Below, piece by piece: positions 22,860-33,896 of a stretch of 64,000 bases of DNA. The stretch spans positions 1,116,001 to 1,180,000 of the forward strand of contig NEEC01000004.1 in assembly GCA_002189035.1 (NCBI GenBank), in the 5' to 3' direction. Each line of letters opens with the position of its first letter. Positions within the stretch are counted from its first letter, which is position 1. Under the pieces are notes generated by a model. The model saw only the letters and a program-made list of their open reading frames with translations. It was not told the origin of the DNA and did no database searches. Position numbers and translations under genes: made by a program. Source of the stretch: Utricularia gibba. Lineage: Eukaryota > Streptophyta > Magnoliopsida > Lamiales > Lentibulariaceae.

Positions 22860-25834
22860 TCAATCATCGAGATAGTAGTATGATCCAGCAGCCTTTTGCT
22901 CCCGGTCCTTGGTGGATTCCAGTTTGTTGATTCTGGGACGATAGTTTGTGGGGTCTCTTCTGAACGTGATGTCCAAATGCTACATGCATGGATACGAGGA
23001 TAAGAGATTCAGAAACAATAAAAAGGTGACAAGGAAACGGAATAGGAGGAATGCTTACGGATAGGAAGAGGTTCATTCCAGTCAGAAGGGACTGAGGGGA
23101 ATTGGCCACACAATCTAATGAGGGTATTCCCTCGTATACGATCACTCTGTCCGCAAGGTATGTTGCCATGATGAAGTCGTGCTCCACCACGAAGGCAGTC
23201 TTCTTGGCATGGAGTATAAATCTTTTTATGACCTTTGAGGCAACAATACGCTGCTCTGAGTCAAGATAGGCACTGGGCTCATCGATTAGATATATGTCGG
23301 CAGGCTACACGCGTAGTCAAGCAAACAAAATTATGGTGAGTCCACTAATTTTGATAGCAACATTGTGTGAATCGGATGCTAACCTTTCCAAGGCAGAGAG
23401 TAAGGGCAACTCTCTGCAATTCTCCACCAGAAAGGTTCACAACCTCCTGATCCATCAGTTGCTCGATTAAGAGAGGCCTCATCACATCAGAAACAAACTG
23501 CGGATGCATGTATGAATCACGGATTTTTTGATGCAGCAATGCTCTAACAGTGGATGGAAACTTGGGACTGATTTTCTGTGGTTTGTAGGAAACATTAAAT
23601 TCGGGTATTTCCACCTCAGATCCTTCCACTGAATCAGGTTTCAGCAGGCCAGCCTAGAATTCAAACAAATGGTAAGTTAACGAATTTATCAGATCATGAA
23701 CTCTCAACTGCATAAAGAGACACAGGAAACGCACCAGCATTCTTATAAAAGTTGTCTTTCCCGTCCCATTCTCACCAAGCATCACAACAATTTGTGAATC
23801 GGTGAATTCTCCCTCCATGACCTTGAGTTTGAAATTACCCTGAGTTTTGGACATGGTTGGATACTTATATCTAGCGTATGTCTCAACATCTTCAGCACTT
23901 TCTTGCACTGTTTCAGCAACCTGGAAAAGAATATTCCATCAATGGAAAACAAATGGGTCAATAATAAGCCATGACAGTGGTAAATTTACCTTGAAAGTGA
24001 GAGATTCATCACGGAACCTAAGATTCTCGGTGGGGACAAATCCAGCAAGAAATATATTAATTCCTTCTCTTACTGAAAAGGGAAGAGTCACCACACCATA
24101 CACACCAGGTTTCCCGTAGAGGCAGCAGATGAAATCAGATAAATAATCAAGGACGCTAAGATCGTGCTCAACAACGATTACATAACTGAAAAGGGATTGG
24201 ACAGCAAATATTCAAGTGAACAACAGAAAAAAACAGTACATGATAAATCAGCTGAATATTACAAGGAATACGAACCTATTAGGCCGAAGCAAAGATCTGA
24301 TAACCTGGGCGGCTTTAAGCCTCTGCTTCACATCAAGATAACTTGATGGTTCATCAAACATATAGATCTCCGCATTCTGTATAGCAACAACAGCTATAGC
24401 AAATCTCTGAAGTTCTCCTCCAGACAGATCACCAACATTTCGGTCCATAACCTGATTGAGCTCAAGATCATTCCCAAGTTCTCCCTTCATATTCTTTTCA
24501 TCCTTTTGTTCAAGAACTTGACCAACATTTCCTTGAACAGCCTTGGGGATGTGGTCAACATATTGTGGCTTTATGATAGCCTGTTTAATGTAAAACCACA
24601 CATGAACTTAAAAACAATGAATAGAGAAAATTGAAATATAAAACAGGTACCATGTACCATAAACAGTCCCGAAACCATGTTAATGCATGAAACCTAGACC
24701 CAGTTATAGACAATCAGAAGTAAACCCAACAGCCATGTTCCTTATAAGGCCAAAACCGTAACTGGGTTGGCCATAAACCCAATTTAAGCTGCTGTCTTTT
24801 CTAGATAAACTTCGTTCTAAAAACTCATTATAGCAAGTTACCTTCAAATTATCTTCCAAAATGCGAGTAAAGTAATTTTGCAACTCAGAGCCTCGAAAAT
24901 AGGTCAATATCTCCTGCCAGTCAGGAGGATTCTGCAAGAAATTTGTTGTCATGCATGAAAGATGAGTAATACGCTAGAGGTGAAGATACAAAAATCCCAT
25001 TACGCAGAAGTAAAGTTACATTAAAGCGGCCCAAGTTAGGTTTCAGTTTCCCAGCCAAAACTTTCAGGGCAGTTGATTTCCCAATACCGTTGGTCCCAAC
25101 CAATCCAAGAACTTGGCCAGGTCTTGGAACCGGTAATCTGTAGAAAAACATGTATGACGAAATTGAAGGAGAATCTGACGCCAGTTTTAATAAACACAAG
25201 TTAAATGCAACCTGTGCAATTTAAATGTGTTGGGACCATAACGATGAGTTGTGTCCTTCTCTAAATCTTTCGGTAAATTGATAATTTGAATTGCTTCAAA
25301 TGGGCATTTCTGAAATAATAAGCGAAAGTAAGAGGACCAGTGTGCCATCATATACGACAGAACATAAAGATTGTGTAACTTTCAGGTCAAGATAAGCTAA
25401 CCTTGACGCAAATACCACATCCAATGCACAATTCCTCGGATATGAAGGCAATTTTGTCTGCAGGGGTTACTTCAATGCAGAGTTTTCCTGACGGTGACAA
25501 ATTTAACTAGTTAATTAAGCTTCAGGACCTCACTGGTAATGCCACTATCTCCCCAAATAACCACCCCCAAGACAAACAGGCACCGTGAAGTTCAAATAGA
25601 TTCCAATACAAACTCCACTTGCACTTAGAAAATATAAACTTGCACACAAATCGAAAGTTTGCATTTTAGAGTCCATATATCCTCAAGCATTTAGCCCTGG
25701 AAACATGCGCCAAGAAATACATACGTACCAGTTTTGACAACAGGGCAACTCTTTTTGCACTCCTGACGACATTTTTTAGGTTTGCACTTGTCCGAACTCA
25801 CGATAGCAATACGCGTCAACCTCTGATCCGACAT
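22860..25834 (-). CDS. ABCE: ABC transporter E family / RNase L inhibitor-like ribosome-recycling ATPase
   Basis: Eleven exons: 25834-25729, 25487-25402, 25309-25212, 25137-25020, 24931-24842, 24580-24276, 24185-23990, 23920-23735, 23653-23384, 23304-23059, 22979-22860 (606 aa, the usual ABCE length). The N-terminus has two 4Fe-4S clusters ([23 protein letters not shown] and [13 protein letters not shown], the former split by intron 1). Nucleotide domain 1 has Walker [10 protein letters not shown], signature LSGGELQR and Walker [10 protein letters not shown]. Domain 2 has [17 protein letters not shown] and IDEPSAYLD. There are no membrane spans. ABCE splits terminated 80S ribosomes into subunits and aids initiation in the cytosol. 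At the exon 6/7 joint the split codon reads Ser ([11 protein letters not shown]) where the family normally has Arg. It is divergent to COG6. Confidence 0.97.
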
Positions 25835-26308
25835 CCCTCTCAATTCAACCGATTTCTACCAAGTTTCAGAAAAATCAGGATCCTAGTCGCGAGGTGATAG
25901 ATCCTAATCCCAGCAAAGACCCACCTGAAGTTCTGGAGAAGGAGTGCCGAGATGAGCAAGTAGAGATCGAGCGGTCGGACAGACGCTAGGGTTGAATGCC
26001 GATGCCAAATATACGCCTTTTTTAGATAAAAAAATATAATCAAATAATTTTTAATACGTGCAGACATTTTTTCAATTAAAAGCCCACGAATAGATTCAAG
26101 GCCCAGACGCTACTGTAAGGATTGGGCCGTTATTGCTGGGCGTAACAACTGAATGATGGGCCACATGGGCCGCTACCAAAGTCGCTACTCCTTTGGTTCC
26201 TCGTATGCGAATTGCGAACCGTTGAAATAATGGGAGTCTCTCACACAGATCTCCGATCAGCTGGAAGAGGTTTGGGGATTTGGTGTGCAGGCTGTACATT
26301 GATTGGAG
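25835..26308. promoter_or_regulatory. bidirectional promoter, ABCE (-) / COG6 (+), with site II boxes
   Basis: 474 bp separate the two ATGs. Five TGGGCC/TGGGCT (site II type) boxes cluster within 26081-26171: 26081-26086 (-), 26100-26105 (-), 26123-26128 (+), 26157-26162 (+) and 26166-26171 (+). Such boxes bind TCP factors and are common in promoters of translation and growth genes, which suits ABCE. No TATA box is evident on either side. Confidence 0.7.
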
Positions 26309-29300
26309 ATGGGGAGCGCCACCGCGTTGGCGCCGGGGCTATCGCGGAAGTTGAAGAAGGTATCGGAGACGCGCACAGACGCTGTCGATCTGCTAGCATC
26401 GCTCAATACGCTCTCGACATTCTACACGGAGAACACTGCACAGGCTCGCCGCAATCTGCGATCCACCATAGAGAAACGTGGTTTATCCGTGAATGAGGAG
26501 TTCCTCGCTGCATCTTCTTCTGCACAACAGGTGCACCGACTAAACAGTTTGGTTCGGTTCCCATTGGATTTTTGGTTCTAAAGTAATGGTGATGAATTTG
26601 ATTGGTTTTTAGGCGTTAGATCAGGTTGAGGAAGAGGTCAACGCTCTAGCAGCAAGCTGTGATATGTAAGAACTCTGCTCTCTTCTCTTTATCTCCGTCT
26701 TTGGTGTGCCTAGTTCTATGGATTTATTCAATCTAAGCATCAATTTTACTTTTTTATGATTGGTTTTCCTTGCATTGAATACAAATTATGATTGCTGGAC
26801 TACATCCTCGAAAATTCTTATTGTAGGATTGCAAAAGTTTTAGGCGAGTGTAACGCAAACACTGGTGATATTATTAGCACCACAGAGAGGCTCAAACAAG
26901 AGCTTGAAACTACCACGCAGAGGCAAGAAATAGTGTCATGCTTTCTACGTGACTATCAGCTCTCGAATGATGAGGTGCCGTGTGTCATGCCCTCGGCATT
27001 CAATTTGTTACTTATCATTTTTCCGTCGGCTCGCTTTCAAATATGTCGAGTTCAAAAACCCAAACCTTAACTGTCACTCTTCTTTTTTCTAGATAAAGGC
27101 TTTGCGGGAGGAAGATTTGAGTGAGAACTTTTTCAAGGCTCTTGCTCATGTTCATGACATCCATGCTAACTGCAAAGTACTCCTAAGGACACACCACCAG
27201 GTTCATCTTCATTGATTTGCAGAATTTGTTATTAGAGCAAACCATTTATCAACTATTTTTTTCTCTAGATAATTACAGAAAACTATTGAATTTTCATTCT
27301 TTATCAATATGATATGTTGAACAGCTGTCGCATAGCTCTTCTATTCAAACATTCTACTATTCATATGCTTAGCATTCAATAGGATGTCTTCCACTAAAGT
27401 ATGTGTGATTCATCAAAAAAGCTTTTTGCAGCGGGCTGGTTTGGACTTAATGGATATGATGGCAGTATACCAAGAAGGCGCATATGAGAGGCTTTGCAGG
27501 TGAGTCTCTAGTTTCAATAATGGATTAGTTTTGTGTGTGTCATAATTGTGGTAGACAGTTTTTGAATAATCTTGTATTCTAATTTTACAGTTTAATTAAA
27601 TGGTTTCAACATTTGGATTTTTTGCACCTGTGTTCTAGGTGGGTACAAGCTGAGTGTGCGAGACTTGGCGATCAGGATAATCCTGAAGTCAGTGAACTGT
27701 TAAAAACTGCTGTCCGATGCCTTATGGCAAGACCAGTTCTCTTCAAGTACTGTGCTGAAGAGGTAGTTCAGTTAAATTTTTGCTCATTATCTAAATTCTC
27801 TTATACTGGTTTTTCTAATCTTCAGGTGGCGAATATGAGACACAATACTCTCTTTAGAAGATTTATTGGAGCCCTGACCCGTGGAGGTCCAGGTGGGCTG
27901 CCCAGGCCGATTGAGGTTCATGCTCACGACCCATTAAGATATGCTGGTGACATGCTGGGATGGCTACATCAGGTTTTTTTTTTTAATTTCAATTTTCATT
28001 TCTCGCCAGAGATTTGTCTTTGTTTCCAGGTTATGGTGACATTGTAATGTTTTGACCCCTGATCCTGTGTTGAAGGCGTTGGCATCAGAAAGAGAACTGG
28101 TTCTTGCGTTGCTTTATCCTGATGCTAACGCTGAAACTGGAGCTATTGCCACAAGATTTTCCCGGATCCCAGAGCATGATGATATAAAAGCCGATCCAGA
28201 GTTAAAATTTGTTCTAGGTCGGATCTTTGAAGGAGTTTGCCGGCCATTTAAAATACGGGTGGAGCAAGTTTTACAGTCACAACCTAATTTTATCGTCTCA
28301 TATAAACTTACTAATACTCTGGAGTTCTACAGCCACACTGTGAGTTAATCAGCCCATGCATTAAGAATTGGAAGTGTTTCTTATTCCTTTTGGTTGATTT
28401 GGTTGAGCCATTTCAGTTTCATACTGACAGATATCTGATCTTCTTGGAAGCGAGACAGCTCTGTGGAACACACTTTTAGGCCTCAAGGATGCTGCTCAAA
28501 AAACTTTTTTTGATATGTTGAGAACCCGTGGGGAGAAGCTTTTACGATATCCTCCTTTAGTTGCTGCTGATCTTTCTCCACCTCCAGCATTAAAGGAAGG
28601 TGTATCCATGCTCCTGGAGCTGATTGAGACATACGACACTATGATGGTCTCCGTCTCCGCAAGGAAGCCAGCATTTGAACCCGTCATATCTGCTCTGCTC
28701 GATCCTATTATTCAGGTTCACTTTCTGATCGCACATATCCACTGCCTTTTACTACTATTTGATTCTGTAGAGATATTTTTACTGATATTGCATTTTTCAT
28801 GAAGAAGTTGGTTGAATTTCGACTTATTTCTGTGATTGGATTTGGAGTCTTATTTTGCATCTGTCCTAATTGTTTTGCTAGATGTGTGAACAAGCAGCTG
28901 AGGCGCACAAGTCAAAGGGAGTTGTGCAGCCATCCAGGAGAAACAGAACCACTTCAGATGCTGCTCAGCTCCGCAGGTCATCCATTGATGCTATTTTGGA
29001 TAACGGCACTGCTCTTCCCTCCCAGGTACATATTCTGCCTCGAGGTATAATCATTGTACCGTTTCAGAACTTCTAAAGGGTAAAACTTTCATCACAGACA
29101 CGCGAAACACCCTCCAGGATATTTCTGATCAATTGCTTATGCGCCATCCGACAACCACTATTTGGTCACGAAGTTGCATCCAGGTACGTGGACAAGCTTG
29201 GCTCTATGATAGAGCACCACATCCATGGCCTGATCGAGTCAGAGCTTGAAGCTATACTGCAAAGATGTGGGTTGTCAAACAAGATGCCCCTTTTCCATGA

Positions 29301-29613
29301 TTCTCTCAAGGAACTCGAATCAGGCTCTTCGATCCCACTTGCCGAGAGAGATGATACCGCCCCAGCTGCCCTCTCGGAGTGTCTGAAGACGTTCTTTGGG
29401 CTGATACTGGGAAGCGGGAACACTCTTCCCGAATTCGAGCTGATGCAAGTCCCCAGCCTTCGGTCGGAAGCATGCCAGCGCCTGGCCAAGTCCATTGCGG
29501 ACTCGTATGAAGTCATCTACAAGGCAATAGTGGAGCCAGGGAACAGGTACCCAGACCCGAGATCACTTGCTAGACACCCTCCTAATCAGATTAGAACCAT
29601 TTTAGGGATCTGA
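26309..29613 (+). CDS. COG6: conserved oligomeric Golgi complex subunit 6
   Basis: Eleven exons: 26309-26530, 26613-26665, 26827-26974, 27093-27200, 27432-27499, 27639-27762, 27826-27972, 28076-28339, 28431-28715, 28882-29025, 29098-29613 (692 aa, all phases consistent). The N-terminal coiled region (LSRKLKKVSETRT, ALDQVEEEVNALAASC) and the helical body match COG6, with blocks such as YERLCRWVQAEC, PEVSELLKTAVRCL and RYAGDMLGWLHQALASERE. COG6 is a lobe B subunit of the COG tether, which captures retrograde vesicles at the Golgi. The start at 26309 (MGSATALAPGLSRKLKK) is the first ATG in this frame. Nothing looks broken. Confidence 0.95.
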
Positions 29614-30227
29614 AATACAACTTTGAAGGCACACCACCCTCATTTCATCTTCTTCCTTCCAGAAGCATACTTGTTCTACAAATCATGTATCCATCATTCA
29701 TTCGAGCTTGAAGATCATCCAATGCTTTGCTTTATGAGGAAGTACATGTGCATGTCAAGTAGAGTTCTGACCGGTTATGAATAGAATGGTTTTTTCGAAC
29801 CGTGGGTTCATAAATCATCAACTTCAATTCTAGTTTTGATTCGAAATTGGATATTTAAACATTGAACTTGAATCGGAATCGAATTGTATGGTTTTGATTC
29901 AAAATCAGATTCGAAAATGTTGAATCAAATTGAAATCAGAATTGTATAGTTTTTTTAGAAATTACTTCCTAGGTTTCTACCTATAAAACACATTGTTGAT
30001 TTTAGAGTGTTTTTTAAATTATTATAATGATTGTTAATTATGTATAAAACCTATACTGAAAATAAAGAATATTTATTAAGTACCAATATAAACTATTGAA
30101 GGTATGTAAGAAAAATATTATTTTTTTAAATATTTTTTCAAACTTTCATAATTACATGTGAACTCTAATGGCAAGCCACCTGCCCGTGGTTTCACATTGA
30201 AAGAAAGTGTTTCATCACGAGGATTAA
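29614..30227. other. convergent spacer, COG6 / CCD4-1, with GAATC-rich repeat
   Basis: 3' UTR of COG6 on the left. 29790-29960 is a degenerate repeat of GAATCGGAATCGAATT-like words, typical of plant dispersed repeats. The remainder is AT-rich. The stop of CCD4-1 faces it at 30228. Confidence 0.5.
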
Positions 30228-31928
30228 TTAGAACTTCTGAATATCACATTCAGGAACAAAGATGCCGTGAAAGCCGTAGGGGACACGGCTGGGAAGCCCC
30301 ACGACGCCGACTACATCAAGTTCCGGTGACTTGGCATCCATCACCAAGAATCTTGATTCACCGCTTGTTTCGTCATGGACGTAAACCACGAGGTATCCAT
30401 CGTCTTCCCCAGTGATAGTCTTCGGGTTTTCGGGTGAGCGGGGCACGAAAATGGCCTCCCCGGCGAAGCAAGACTGCCCGAAATGTCGCCTGCCGACCAC
30501 GCAATCACTAGACAGCGAGATGTCCAGCTTCACTATGCCGGAGAATTTCGGCATCGGATCTCCGATTGCCGCGTAGGCATACCTTATTCGAAAATTTCGG
30601 CATCGGATCATTGTCCATTTTGTGTTGAAAAGGGATGGGGTTCGTCGTTCATACCTGTTCTTTTGTCCGACGAATGCGTCGTTAATAACTGCAAATTCGA
30701 GGTTCATGGGGGAGAGCCGGCGACGAACCACAGTACCTTGCCGGAGATCTATCGTCACCATCTCCATGGAAGATTTTGGATCCAAATCCTCGAGCGCGTT
30801 CTCAATAGAGAGAATGTTGGGGCCAACCATTACTACAGTATCGCCGTCATCCTCGTCCCAAGCATTTGCTGTGTGGATAAGATTTAACCCCGCCGCCTCA
30901 AACCACCGCATCTCCGATTCATTCGCCGCGTATCTTGGTATAATTCCAATTCGGGAAACTTTCCCGGCGTTCGCAGTCACTATTGCATCGCCGTTCACGA
31001 TCCCGACGGGGTTGATTAGGAATTGGTTCTCGTTGAAAATCGCGTATCTTTCAGTGATCGCGAAGTCGTGTAGGAAACAGGGATCTTTAAAAGAGAAAAT
31101 TGGTACGTCGGGCTGTTTTTCTCCAAGGGGGTTTATTCTGAAGAACGTCACAAATGGCGGAATCGGGCTGTATCTGAAACAGAACGTCTCCCCTGTTTTG
31201 GGGTCAGTTTTCGGGTGCGCCGTGAAGTTCGCAGAGAGTTTGCCGGCGAAATCGTGGCGGCCGAGAGTGTCTATCTCGCCGTTGGATTGGATTTCAATGG
31301 CGTAGGGGAGATCGGATTCGCCTAACGCGTAGGGCTTCCCCCCGATAAGTGCCAAACTCGTATTCGCCACTCCGATACCGTTTTCAGGATTATACTCCCC
31401 GGCGATCATCCTGGCCAAGGTGACTGCCCCACGGGCAGCCAATGAAGAGAGACTGGTGATGCCAGAAAATACACTGTGAAAAACAGAGTGTCCCTTCTCC
31501 TTTTCCACTTGATACTTGTAAGTTCTCACAAAGCGGCTACAGAATCTAGCATTTCCACCGGAGATGGTGATCGCGTGAAGCATTCCGTCGCCGTCGAACA
31601 CATGGTACGGGCCTCGGGGAAGGAACTGTGGATTGGGGCCGTTGCGTATATACGTGCCATCGAGCGAGGAGGGCAGGGTCCCTTCTATCACGAAGCATTC
31701 GGTAGGCGGAAGCTCATCCACCGGAGCAAAGTTCCCGGCAAGAACGTGTTTAGGGTCCAAGCAGCGCTTCCGGGGTGGATCAATGAAGGTGTCAATGAAA
31801 TGATCCGCCGCCCTGAAAATTGACCCCAGGAGAGAAGGCGGATGCGGTGGCTTGCGGCGGAGGTTTGCATGCTGAGCGTTGGTCAGAAAACAGTGTTGTG
31901 AAGCGGCGGCTAATGCAAAAAAAGGCAT
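30228..31928 (-). CDS. CCD4: carotenoid cleavage dioxygenase 4, copy 1 (short stop-free intron)
   Basis: Exons 31928-30655 and 30582-30228 give 542 aa; if the 72-nt intron is kept, the same frame gives 566 aa. The Ser/His-rich N-terminus looks like a plastid transit peptide. The seven-bladed propeller blocks are clear: IRNGPNPQFLPRGPYHVFDGDGMLHAI, TAHPKTDP, FLHDFAIT, IHTANAWDEDD and YGFHGIFV, which supply the four iron-binding His. CCD4 enzymes in plastoglobules cleave carotenoids (often at the 9,10 or 9',10' bond), lowering petal and fruit colour and making apocarotenoid volatiles. Splicing gives NRYAYAAIGDP as in the other copies. This copy is the most divergent of the four. An upstream in-frame stretch lacks ATG, so 31928 is the likely start. 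Confidence 0.93.
   Translation of the reverse strand: MPFFALAAASQHCFLTNAQHANLRRKPPHPPSLLGSIFRAADHFIDTFIDPPRKRCLDPKHVLAGNFAPVDELPPTECFVIEGTLPSSLDGTYIRNGPNPQFLPRGPYHVFDGDGMLHAITISGGNARFCSRFVRTYKYQVEKEKGHSVFHSVFSGITSLSSLAARGAVTLARMIAGEYNPENGIGVANTSLALIGGKPYALGESDLPYAIEIQSNGEIDTLGRHDFAGKLSANFTAHPKTDPKTGETFCFRYSPIPPFVTFFRINPLGEKQPDVPIFSFKDPCFLHDFAITERYAIFNENQFLINPVGIVNGDAIVTANAGKVSRIGIIPRYAANESEMRWFEAAGLNLIHTANAWDEDDGDTVVMVGPNILSIENALEDLDPKSSMEMVTIDLRQGTVVRRRLSPMNLEFAVINDAFVGQKNRYERRTPSLFNTKWTMIRCRNFRIRYAYAAIGDPMPKFSGIVKLDISLSSDCVVGRRHFGQSCFAGEAIFVPRSPENPKTITGEDDGYLVVYVHDETSGESRFLVMDAKSPELDVVGVVGLPSRVPYGFHGIFVPECDIQKF
30583..30654 (-). other. 72-nt in-frame, stop-free intron of CCD4-1
   Basis: On the minus strand it starts GTATGA and ends AATAAG, at the same phase-2 position as the introns of the other three copies. 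Its length is a multiple of three and it has no stop codon, so both forms would be translated. Its 3' part repeats 17 bases of the neighbouring exon (see findings). Confidence 0.7.
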
Positions 31929-33896
31929 CCCCGGAAAGTGTAGCAGAAGGAAGCTCCGGTGACACAAGGCACCACCATCTCCTGGCTCCCTTCCTCTATT
32001 TGTAGGCGAGCTATTCAACACTACTCACCGCCTGATTCACCTGCAAATCCAGATCCAATCCATTCGAGACCTAAAGAAGAAACCCTGCAATTTTCTTTAT
32101 ATGTGGTCTTGAAAACAAAACCAGGTTTGGGAGTATGTGGTGTAAGGTTAGTTTATGTAACATATGTTTTTGTTTACTGAAAAGTAATATTTAACATCAT
32201 ATATTAATTATCAAGATGGTTTAGTCATTGATTTATAATGTAATATCAATTTTATGTTACAAATTGATTTAACTAATTCTATAATATAATAATATAAAAT
32301 CATTATTTGTCTATAAAATTATTATATATTATTAATAAATAAAAAGACATACACTTTCAATAATCCTACATATGTTAAATTGATTTATTATTTGCTTGAG
32401 AGGTTACTCTTGTTTATCCAAATGGTATAACTGATCCTTAAATTATTAATGTTTTTATTGCAAAATAAAAAAAATAAATCTCTAATGTTTAGAAATTGAG
32501 CAAAATTGATCCCAAATGTTTTATTAATTGACATTTTATTTTTTAAAATGACAAAATTAATCCTCATAATCAAACCCTAATTTTTCCCAAATTTAAACCA
32601 TCATACCAAACAACTCCTAACCTAACCTGCTCTTTGTAATGGATTGGAACACAGACCCCATCAAAACAAATCCAGACTTGAATGAAGAAAACCTACACTG
32701 TTCCTTTACACCTGATTTTCTTAGATTATCAATGAATGCCACGTGTTCAGACCATAATATCGGACGAGTGGGATTTTTTCATACAAAAAAATATCAGAAA
32801 AATAATGTATTCCTTGATTTAGATAAGGAGTCAGCTTGAATTGGCTTGCATTCCCCAACATCATTGCAGCAAAAAATATTTTAATAAGTCTTCCAGCGAA
32901 GCAAGGCGCCCAATAATCTGAGTTTGTTTTTTCAAGGGACATGGGCCTGGGCCCGGACAGGGCCCACAGCATTGTTCTAAGATACCAAGGCGCCCAATAA
33001 TAGAAGACCAGGTAAAGTTTTTTTTATTCATTGTCGGGGGTAAAAGAGTCTTCCAGCGAAGCAAGCTGACCAAAAGTGTCGGTGGCATATGAAATATCGT
33101 TGTATGTGAAATAATGTGTTGTTTATATATATAGTATAAATTGATATGCAATAATATGAATTAAATATTTTAATAATTTTTTTATTAAATTACCATTCAT
33201 ATAAAACACATTAATATTGTTTATTTTGACATAAATTAATTCTATCGTATTTAATAGTGCATAAATTAAATGTTATTATATCAAGTGGGTCTGTTTTGTA
33301 TCTATTAAAAATATGGTCATCCCATTTCATTGTGTGAAAAAGTAATTAATCTTAATTAAAAAATTGTGCGAGTATGAGAGGGAATAAGAGGTGTCCACAT
33401 TTGTAATTGATCCGTCATTATTATAAAATGATATAAAGTTACAATTTTAAATGTATGTAGATTAACAAACACTAAAAACATTATATTTTTAAGGTGGAAA
33501 TATTTGTTTTGGATAGTATTTGCTATTTTAGAAAGCAATATTTATTATTTTTCTTGATTACTATTTTTCAGTTTACTCCATGTTTCCAATTTTCTACTAC
33601 ATAGAGCATCTTTACTTATTTCTGGAAATGATAATATAGCATTCCCGAAAATGAGATAAATGATTTCAGAAATGAATAAAATTATTTTTCATTTTTTTAG
33701 AAAACGGAAATAAAGAAACTATGTTTATTTTCGTAAATGATTTAAAATGTAGTTTAAAATTTTTATTTTAATATTATGATTTTTGAAAATAAATACAAAT
33801 TAAAATTAAACTAAAATAAATTAAAAAATTGAAAATGAAATATGAGTATTTCCTGAAATTGATAAATATGCTATTATAAATGGCCGCACATGGGGA
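31929..33896. other. intergenic region between CCD4-1 and CCD4-2
   Basis: The core promoter of CCD4-1 sits next to 31929; a weak TATA-like TACAAATAG lies near 32000 on the minus strand. 32150-32600 and 33100-33890 are AT-rich. 32888-33065 holds a local duplication described separately. The stretch 33500-33600 resembles the 3' flank of copies 3 and 4, followed by ~280 bp they lack. No gene is seen. Confidence 0.55.
32888..33065. repeat. local nested direct repeats
   Basis: An 18-bp word (gtcttccagcgaagcaag) occurs at 32888-32905 and 33048-33065. A 16-bp word (caaggcgcccaataat) occurs at 32902-32917 and 32986-33001. A GC-rich palindromic patch (gggcctgggcccgg) sits between them. This looks like a local duplication or the remains of a small mobile element. 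Confidence 0.7.

Noticed and set aside
30483-31823. Plus-strand frames over CCD4-1 (and the same over copies 2-4)
   Set aside because: Antisense shadows of conserved dioxygenase exons; they recur in each copy only because the sense genes do.
31931-32021. N-terminal extension of CCD4-1
   Set aside because: It starts with GTG; the first ATG at 31928 aligns with the starts of the other copies.
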